A stretch of DNA of 64,000 bases. It comes from Sipunculus nudus. Its lineage: Eukaryota > Annelida > Sipuncula > Golfingiida > Sipunculidae. This document shows positions 56,601 through 64,000 of this stretch, in pieces (the stretch's first letter is position 1; each line of letters begins with the position of its first letter). The notes under the pieces are model-generated. The model was not told the DNA's origin, did not search any database, and saw only the letters and a program-made list of their open reading frames with translations. The position numbers and the translations under genes are program-made. The stretch covers positions 1,451,579-1,515,578 of the forward strand of contig CM049307.1 in assembly GCA_026874595.1 (NCBI GenBank), written 5' to 3'.

Positions 56601-57854
56601 AGCAGTTAAATATCCAAAAAGAAGTACCACGGTTCTCATCTTTCAATATCCTTATAATAAGTTCCACAGCTGAATGATCTGAACCTACGCTAGTTTTTAT
56701 GTTACATTCTGAAATAACTGGTTGTAAAGCAGAGGATACCAAGAAGAAGTCTAATCGTTGTTGTGTTAGTGGAGCCGATCTTCTCCATGTAAACCTGCTC
56801 AGTTGTGAATTACGAATCCTCCAAACATCACACACATCTAACGCTTCCATAAAGTTCTTAGTAGTCTCAATTGTCTTGTACTTTAAACTAAGATTACCTC
56901 CATACGCATCTTCTTTAGCAAAGCAAAAGTTGAAATCCCCTCCCCAAATTATATGTGTGTTTTCATCAAGTTCAAAATATTCAACAACCATCCTGTAGAT
57001 TCCCTTATAACATAAAATTTGTTCTGTTTCAGTATTTGGTCCATATACATTAATCATTAAAAACTGCGATCCTTGGATAATACAATGCAGCATAACATAT
57101 CTTCCATCTGGGTCAATTTTACTTTTTATTAACGAGAATTCAAGTTTAGAACCAACTAAAGTGAGTGTACCTTTTGATTTATTTGTCCCATGAGAAAAGT
57201 AAGAGTGACCCCTCCATTGATGTTTCAATACCTGTTCACACTTAGCAACAGAATGTGACTCTTGAATGAAACAAATACCTTTATCCATGTCATGTTTATA
57301 ACACCAGTTAAATAGTTTTCTTCTTTTTACATAATTCCTAATTCCATTTGCATTAATACTTATCACTTTAAAATCTAAATATGTATCTTTTTCTGAAGTT
57401 TTAACCGTCACTTTACTACAAAATGTGTAATTATATATAATGTTAATGAAATCATGTACAAGAGAATGAACTGACATTTGCATCTACTCACGTGAAAATC
57501 TATTTTAATATATACTGCTGCATACTTATTATCAAACATCATATATAAAATAACCATTGTGTGTCCTTGTTTAGTACTATATCCATCTGTTGGAGATATA
57601 ATATGTAGTACACAGATACCTAAATAAAGATGTTTGAACAATGAACACTGATTTAAGAGACACAGATGCCTAACATAAAACATTAAGACAAAATATGAAA
57701 AACAAAGTGGTATATCTGACATAGTGGTACCTTACCAAAGACCTAAATAAGACCTGGACCAGTTCACCTGAATCATTTGTATTCATATACATTTATCATA
57801 TTATAAAAATCTAAAGTTTTTCTTCATCCCCCTTTTGGTATCACTTCATAAATT

Positions 57855-58690
57855 TTAACTGAAAAGAATTCTGTCTGATCTACTTTGTTTCAATACATCA
57901 TCCAACTGTTGACCAAACTTTACAATGAAAATCTTATCTTTATGATCTTTGACATCTTTGTCAAATGCATCTTTTCATCTTTTATCATTTTTCACTCTGT
58001 TGTAAAGCTTTTGCATTTCCATACACATGTCATCCATTAATGTAACTCCAGTATTTTTTAGTCTCTTTCTGGCTTTCATTACCTTTAGTTTATCTTCTCT
58101 GGAGATGAATTTAACAATGATTCCTCTATTAAAGTCTTTCTTGGGAGACCCTACCCTGTGTGCCACATCAATGGTATCTGGTTTTATTGTGACTTTTAAC
58201 TTGCTCTGAAAAAGGGAGAGAGCAACCTGTTTTGTATCTTCTTATTTTCCCTGGTCAGTGACACCTACTATTCTAATGTTTGACCTTCTTGAGTATTGTT
58301 TATTTTCTACAGCATGAACCCTGGCCTCTTTTGCTCGCTGGTAAGCCAGTGCACATTCACCAATTAGAACAGTATTAGCCTCCTTCAAGCTCTGTATTTC
58401 TTTCTCTAGCTCATTAATTTTTCTTTCCAGAGGCTTAACACATTTGTCTCTAATGGAATCTTCTATCTCTGCTAGAATAGAGTTCTTGATATCGACAATC
58501 AGATCTTTCTTGAAACCTAATATTTCTAGTAACCTGTTCTCTGTTATACTGCCCTGGCTCTCCTCTGGGCCAGAATCACCAGACTCAGCTGACAACACCT
58601 GCTTAATTTTTTTTGAGAGAACATTGGTGAATCTGAGGAAAAAGAACTTGACAAAACTGATCTATTTCTCTTTGTATCTTCTCTTGACAT
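57855..58690 (-). pseudogene. LINE ORF1 (coiled coil plus RNA-binding type)
   Basis: About 278 codons starting MSREDTKRNRSVLSSSFSSD. An acidic/Ser stretch (SAESGDSGPEESQGSI) is followed by a coiled coil (KPLERKINELEKEIQSLKEA), a basic SRRSNIRIVGV that begins the RRM-like domain, and AHRVGSPKKDFNRGIIVKF and ARKRLKNTGVTLMDDMC. These are features of Tx1/L1-clade ORF1 proteins, which bind the element RNA. Breaks: a frameshift in an A-run near 58610, one near 58200-58240 and an in-frame TGA near 57973 where arginine codons are common (CGA to TGA fits CpG decay). Confidence 0.82.
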
Positions 58691-58799
58691 ATTATATCCT
58701 ATTATCACATTAATTTAATTTCACCTGTGAACTGGTCCAAGATTGTTTACATTTTATTTAAACATGTTAACCATAGTACACACAAATACAGAGGCACCA

Positions 58800-60817
58800 C
58801 CAAAGTATGTCCAATTAATGAATTAAGATGTTAACATTGATTATTTTGGGATACAATACCCTTTTAGGCCATTTAAAGACAACCGCGTCTTTACGCACGG
58901 CGCCCGCGGAGAGGTAGCCTTGATAAGGGGTAGGGGCATGTAAATCACTTCAAATAAACTGCATTATGTTTGCAAATAGTGGGGAAAAGTCACTGACAAC
59001 AATAATCATATGAACGTATTATGTATTTTTGTTGATTAAGCAATTAATCACTATACTTGTAAAATATCCAAAAAGAAAATTGAATTTAACAGCTTTTTCT
59101 TTCTTTTTTCCAAACAGTAGTTAATTTTCGAGATGATGTTGCATTTCTAAAATTCTATTGTATTCATACATTAGCTCCTGACATTCTTTCAAATTCTGTT
59201 GATAAAATTATGAATATTTGACCATATTTACCCACAATGAATGACTCATTGTTAATTGTATTTTATGGTATCCCTTGTTTATAAGACGAAGGTGGAAAAT
59301 ATTTCAGATAGATCAGCAAAACAGTTTGATTTTCTATCTTTTAGAAATTTCATATAATTATTATTTGGTTTATTATTGTGTTCATATATTGTTCCAGAGA
59401 GGGCTCTTATTATCATTAAAGCCAATAAACCCATTCAGTTTTAGGGAAGCATCACAATGTAAATCAAGTGTATCTAGAGAGGAACATGGGACACCGCATT
59501 CATTATATATACAAAGGGTACTATATAATGGACGGGTCATTCACTGCATGTGTATATGGCCAAATATTCATAATTTTATCAAAAGAGTCTGTACAATCGA
59601 CAAGAAATAATGTTTTTAAGCACTAGAATTTTAAAAATGTCAACATCATCCCGAACAAAACTATTGTGGGGAAAAAGCTGTATAATCCAATATTATCCAA
59701 AAATATAATATAATCTTTTACGATATTTGATTAATATCATAATTAATTGCTTAATCAACAAATATATATAAAACACTGATCAAATTATTTTCATCGGTGA
59801 ATTCCTCAAGTATTCGCAAATACAATGCAGTTTATTTCAAGTGAATATGTCAAATATTAACCGAGCTATAAGAATTTACATACCCCTACCCCCTTATCAA
59901 GGCTACCTGTTCGCGGGTGCGTGCGTCATGATACAGTCATTGAATGGCTTAAAAAGGTAGTGTATACCAAAATAATCAGTGTTAACATGTTAATTCATTA
60001 ACTGGACATATTTCGGGATCTAAAAATACCAATGTCATAAAATCCCAGAGGGGGTGCACAGTAACCCTTTTCATATTATGGTTTAAATATGATTATTTTT
60101 GCATAATTATTATATGTTAAAAAAAACTCAAGAAACGGTTTCCATAATTTGTGAAACCAATAAACACGTTCAGGTTCATAAAAAATAACAATTCATAGTA
60201 TCAAGGATGCATCACAGTGAAAATCATTGCATCTGGAGAGGAACATGGAACACCACCTTTGTCATATAAACAAGGGATACCATGAATACAATTAACAATG
60301 GGTCATTCATTGTGGGTATATATGGTCAAATATTCATAAATTTATCAACATAATTTGTAAGAATGTCAGGAGCTATGGTATGAATGTACTAGAATTTTAG
60401 AAATGCAACATCATCTCGAAAATAAACTACTGTTGCGAAAAATGAAAGAAAAAGCTGTTAAATTCAATTTTCTTTTTGGATATTTTACAAGTATAGTGAT
60501 TAATTGTTAAATCAACAAAAAATACATAATACATTCATATGATTATTGTTGTCAGTTACTTTTCCCCACGATTTGCAAACATAATGCAGTTTATTTGAAG
60601 TGATTTACATGCCCCTACCCCTTATCAAGGCTACCTCTCCGCGGGTGCCGTGCGTAAAGACCCGGTTGTCTTTAAATGGCCTAAAAGGGTATTGTATCCC
60701 AAAATAATCAATGTTAACATCTTAATTCATTAATTGGACATACTTTGGCATCTAAAAATACCTATGTCATAAAATCCCAGAGGGGGTGCACGGTGACCCC
60801 TCCTAGCCCATGGACTA
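58800..60817. mobile_element. Foldback / long inverted-repeat element, remainder
   Basis: After the LINE, the left arm continues 58800-59290. Two right arms follow: an incomplete one at about 59395-60068 and a complete one at about 60150-60817, both inverted relative to the left arm and direct copies of each other. Shared text includes TTAATGAATTAAGATGTTAAC, CCCTTATCAAGGCTACCT, AATGCAGTTTATTT and CCCAGAGGGGGTGCAC. The outer ends are TAGTCCA...TGGACTA with a possible TA duplication. Arms of several hundred bases enclose no transposase, so it is a non-autonomous foldback element. Confidence 0.8.
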
Positions 60818-61076
60818 ATATCCTGTATGTATATTCAAGGGTCTTCTTACTCAAACAATCCCCTTTCTGGCCATTGAGTCCTTGCACCTTAGCACTGGGG
60901 ACAATAGTTTTATTGCAACTGCATAAAATTTATTTTAAAAAAAGAAAAAAATTGTATACAGAGGTACAGAGGTGTTGTAACTCCAGTCATTAACCCACCC
61001 CCCCCCCCCACCCACCAAGTCTTTCCACCTGTGGAGTGGAAAAGTTATGCCAACAGTACACTCCCTGTGTTTGTAT
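60818..61076. other. Unassigned sequence with C-run
   Basis: Contains a run of C near 60999-61012. Nothing else recognised. Confidence 0.4.
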
Positions 61077-62275
61077 TTCAGAGATGTAATGTCTGATTGT
61101 CAAATCCTTAATAATCACATGGAAATGTAATGTCAGATTGTCAAATCCTTAATACTCACATGGAGAAGTAATGTCAGATTGTCAGGTCCTTAATTATCAC
61201 ATGGAGATGTAATGTCTGATCGTCAAATCCTTAATACTCACATGGAGATGTAATGTCTGATTGTCAAATCCTTAATACTCACATGGAGATGTAATGTCAG
61301 ATTGTCAGGTCCTTAATACTCACATGGAGATGTAATGTCTGATTGTCAAATCCTTAATACTCAAATGGAGATGTAATGTCTGATTGTCAGATCCTTAAAA
61401 CTCACATGGATAAGTAATGTCAGATTGTCAAATCCTTAATACTCACATGGAGATGTAATGTCTGATTGTCAAAGCCTGAATACTCACATGGAGATGTAAT
61501 GTCAGATTGTCAAATCCTAAATACTCACATGGAGATGTAATGTAAGATTGTCAAAGCCTGAATACTCACATGGAGATGTAATGTCAAATTGTCAGGTCCT
61601 TAATACTCACATGGAGATGTAATGTCAGATTGTCAGGTCCTTAATACTCACATGGAGATGTAATGTCTGATTGTCAAATCCTTAATACTCACATGGAGAT
61701 GTAAATTCTGATTATCAAATCCTTAATACTCACATGGAGATGTAAATTCTGATTATCAAATCCTTAATACTCACATGGAGATGTAATGTCTGATTGTCAA
61801 AGCCTGAATACTCACATGGAGATGTAATGTCAGATTGTCAAATCCTAAATACTCACATGGAGATGTAATGTAAGATTGTCAAAGCCTGAATACTCACATG
61901 GAGATGTAATGTCAAATTGTCAGGTCCTTAATACTCACATGGAGATGTAATGTCAAATTGTCAGGTCCTTAATACTCACATGGAGATGTAATGTCAAATT
62001 GTCAGGTCCTTAATACTCACATGGAGATGTAATGTCTGATTGTCAGATCCTTAATACTCACATGGAGATGTAAATTCTGATTATCAAATCCTTAATACTC
62101 ACATGGAGATGTAAATTCTGATTATCAAATCCTTAATACTCACATGGAGATGTAATGTCAGATTGTCAAATTCTTAATACTCACATGGAGATGTAATGTC
62201 TGATTGTCAAATCCTTAATACTCACATGGAGATGTAATGTCTGATTGTCAAATCCTTAATCCTTAATACAGATGA
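61077..62275. repeat. 41-bp minisatellite, about 29 units, with 328-bp higher-order period
   Basis: The unit reads GATGTAATGTCTGATTGTCA, AATCCTTAATACTCACATGG, A. Diagnostic variants (TCAAAGCCTGAA and TAAGATTGTCAAAGCC) recur at 61471/61799 and 61551/61879, exactly 328 bases (eight units) apart, so blocks of eight units have been duplicated. Confidence 0.95.
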
Positions 62276-62369
62276 TTTATAATGTATCCCAAATTTTAGT
62301 CTGATTAAAATGACTGTGAAACAATATGTTCCATATCACCCTATGGACTGGCATTATATGTGTACACAG

Positions 62370-62800
62370 ATCTGTATCCATATGTTGAAATGCATCATCA
62401 ATCCAGTGGAAAGATTGATGCATCAGTATTATTGATAAACACACCAACCTCTTCCTTGCCACTGAAAAGTGTATACAGATCAACAGAACCTAAAATATCT
62501 GTCTTTATTTCAAATCTTGCACAACTAATGAGATATGTTGATGTACAAAAGCTATTCTAAGTTCTGGGAGATTTTAATATTGATATAAGTAAAAAAAAAA
62601 AAATATAGGCCTGTGTATTCTGCAGGAAATCTCGCATCTTCCGTATTGTCAGCTTATTGTAACACAAAGGACAAATGATCATGGAAGTATTATTGACCTT
62701 GTGTTTTCAGACTTCCAAGTTGCGTCAACTTCAACAATAAAATGATCACAAAATATTGTTTACTGATGTTCCAAAGGGTGTTTTCCAGTTCAATTCTGAT
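62370..62800 (+). pseudogene. LINE endonuclease fragment
   Basis: Pieces read SVYRSTEPKISVFISNLAQL, then after a stop VLGDFNIDIS (62555-62590), and in a shifted frame LPYCQLIVTQRTNDHGSIID and LVFSDFQVASTST. This is the (I/V)YRSP, (L/V)GDFN, Q-x-V-x-x-x-T, IDLVF order of APE-type LINE endonucleases. It is broken by stops and an A-run (62591-62602). No RT follows. Confidence 0.75.
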
Positions 62801-63245
62801 AACTAATATGAAGTTGAATCCTCTATCGTTATATTGATTTCAGCCTCATAAACTATATATAAAATGATGGCAGTTATAATATGTGTATCCTAAAAACTAA
62901 TGCACTACCCAAAATGCACTCAAAACTGTAAGTGGAATTAATATGTATACATATATGTTTGATCCTGCCCCTCGAGATATGCTAACGTTAAGAAAAATTC
63001 TTAGCTTGGGGTAACCTGTAACTTTGCACTGTATCACACAGTCATCGGAGTCTGGCATGCTGGACAATGGCTCTTGACACAGAAACAGAGTACCTCTGTC
63101 AGGAACTGCAGATGCACATTTTGGTAGACATTCCTGAGACAAATGATTACATAGATGAAAAGTCCACTATTTTGCCATTTTAAAATCTCTGTAAGCTCTT
63201 CTTGTTTATGCTTTGCTTTAACCAGTGTGTCAAATTTATCTGTCA
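62801..63245. other. Unassigned sequence
   Basis: No motif recognised on either strand. Confidence 0.4.
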
Positions 63246-63790
63246 TCAGCCACTATTGTTAGTGCTCAGGGCTCCTCATCGGCCACTATTGTCAGTGCTC
63301 AGGGCTCCTCATCAGCCACTATTGTCAGTGCTCAGGGCTCCTCATCAGCCACTATTGTTAGTTCTCAGGGCTCCTCATCAGCAACTATTCTTAGTGCTCA
63401 GGAATCCTCACACCACTATTGTTAGTGCTCAGGGTTTCTCACACCACTATTATTAGTGCTCAGGGCTCCTCATATTATAGGTGCTCAGGGCTCCACATCA
63501 GCCACTATTGTAGGTGCTCAGGGCTCCACATCAGCCATAATTGTAAGTGCTCAGGGCTCCACATCAGCCATAATTGTAAGTGCTCAGGGCTCCACATCAG
63601 CCATAATTGTAAGTGCTCAGGGCTCCACATCAGCCATAATTGTAATTGCTTAGGGCTCCTCATCAGCCACTAATGTTAGTGCTCAAGGATGTTCATCAGC
63701 CACTATTTTTAGTGTTCCGGGCTCCTCAACAACCACTAGTGTTAATGCTCAGGGCTCCACATCAATCTCTATAGTGTTATTTTGTGCTCA
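63246..63790. repeat. 33-bp minisatellite, about 16 units
   Basis: Unit CACTATTGTTAGTGCTCAGG, GCTCCTCATCAGC, with variants (ACATCAGCCATAATTGTAAG in the middle block) and a few shortened units (63410-63480). The period is a multiple of three, so frames such as SATIVSAQGS stay open. No start context, splice site or flanking coding sequence supports translation. Confidence 0.92.
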
Positions 63791-64000
63791 GGGATCCTCA
63801 AAAACATTTTGTATTCAACCCAAAAAATTACACAATGATCATTAACTTGCAAAAATTTTCTTACCATAAAGAAAATTGACAGAACCAGTTTTCATACGCA
63901 TGTCATGTGATTGGAGTATTATTGTATTCCCACCGTCCGTCCATTTAAATTTTAGTGTCACCACAATAACTTACCAGGACTTTGATGGATTATTGCAAAA
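63791..64000. other. Unassigned window end
   Basis: AT-rich; CCCACCGTCCGTCCATTT near 63930-63948 recalls the CCGTC block after the 5' ends of the Helentron-like families but no terminus is visible. Confidence 0.3.

Larger units (their letters stand above)
52454..57483 (-). pseudogene. LINE ORF2 (APE endonuclease, reverse transcriptase, zinc knuckle)
   Basis: About 1,300 codons without the nested family D element. The endonuclease (57380-56650) has SINANGIRN, the catalytic FIQESHS, NVYGPN, GGDFNF and VGSDHSAV. The RT (55916-55155) has SWHPISLINVDTKLLSKILV, GADFAAAFDS, GTKQGDLISPYLF and the intact catalytic FADD. The C-terminal region has GKRPKIKYDTLTGHYDMGG and the knuckle CSYC...THLFYECFVF near 53900. 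Breaks: one stop after WFEHG (56251), frameshifts near 56190, 55917 and 55155 and more near 54440-54540. The final codons read to a stop at 52454 once the nested element is skipped (see findings). Confidence 0.85.
52191..58799 (-). mobile_element. Two-ORF Tx1/L1-like non-LTR retrotransposon, near full length
   Basis: Bounded by a perfect 16-bp target duplication CCAAAGTATGTCCAAT (52175-52190 and 58800-58815). On the minus strand it holds a ~109-nt 5' UTR, ORF1 (58690-57855), a ~370-nt spacer, ORF2 (57483 to 52454) and a ~260-nt 3' UTR with no poly(A). A family D element (about 52484-53622) interrupts the last codons of ORF2. Without that the LINE is about 5.5 kb. Few stops and frameshifts indicate recent activity. 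It inserted into the foldback element. Confidence 0.85.

Noticed and set aside
63202-63673. Open frames of SATIVSAQGS-type repeats
   Set aside because: 33-bp minisatellite with open frames on the + strand in more than one phase; no gene context.

Overview
The window is eukaryotic, repeat-dense, intron-rich DNA from an invertebrate, most probably a mollusc and plausibly a bivalve. The reasons are spliced exons with GT/AG borders, several decayed non-LTR retrotransposons, and tandem-repeat-bearing dispersed elements of the kind described in bivalves as pearl elements, tandem-repeat MITEs or HINEs (Helentron-associated interspersed elements). There is no bacterial-type gene organisation, CRISPR array or recognisable tRNA/rRNA gene. 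Nothing seen fixes the species.

Host gene. One gene is recognisable: six + strand exons (5256-5336, 7731-7840, 15270-15383, 38347-38508, 38930-39058, 43296-43426) of a xanthine dehydrogenase / aldehyde oxidase family molybdenum hydroxylase. They are in correct order with matching splice phases and cover part of the molybdopterin-binding region. The N-terminal Fe-S and FAD domains and the C-terminal exons, including the catalytic GVGE(P) glutamate, are not in the window. The active-site text (AMRSPA instead of the FRGFG of xanthine dehydrogenase) places it with aldehyde-oxidase-like paralogues. The intron between exons 3 and 4 of this set is about 23 kb and is almost all repeats.

Mobile DNA. 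At least four dispersed families, called A, B, C and D here, fill much of the window. Their cores differ, but their ends share one plan: a T-run, then an inverted-repeat arm (folded back locally in A, B and C), a CCGTC-rich stretch, an internal tandem core, the inverted arm near the 3' end, a short hairpin, and a CT(A/T)G terminus followed by T's. This fits non-autonomous Helentron/Helitron-like rolling-circle elements inserting into T-runs. Non-LTR retrotransposons are present at 2950-4650 (+, L2/CR1-like remnant), 9266-13085 (-, CR1/jockey-like remnants), 22581-24679 (+, 5'-truncated, 8-bp target duplication) and 52191-58799 (-, two-ORF Tx1/L1-like, 16-bp target duplication), with endonuclease scraps at 51545-51745 and 62370-62800. 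A cluster of short LTR-like units with tRNA-Pro-type primer-binding sites lies at 36777-37513. A foldback element is split between 52106-52190 and 58800-60817.

Tandem arrays. 82 bp (16705-17035), 113 bp (18545-20622), about 340 bp (24681-26530), about 180 bp (26612-29090), 24 bp (38017-38262), 51 bp (39042-39222), about 38 bp (43145-43295), 54 bp (45320-46200), 44 bp (46428-47530), 41 bp (61077-62275) and 33 bp (63246-63790). The 44-bp and 41-bp arrays have higher-order structure with periods of 396 and 328 bp.

The most notable observations are the shared terminal architecture of the four element families; a four-level nest in which removing a family D element restores the frame of the Tx1-like ORF2; tandem duplications at or next to the splice sites of most exons of the molybdenum hydroxylase gene; and the LTR/tRNA-Pro primer-site cluster.
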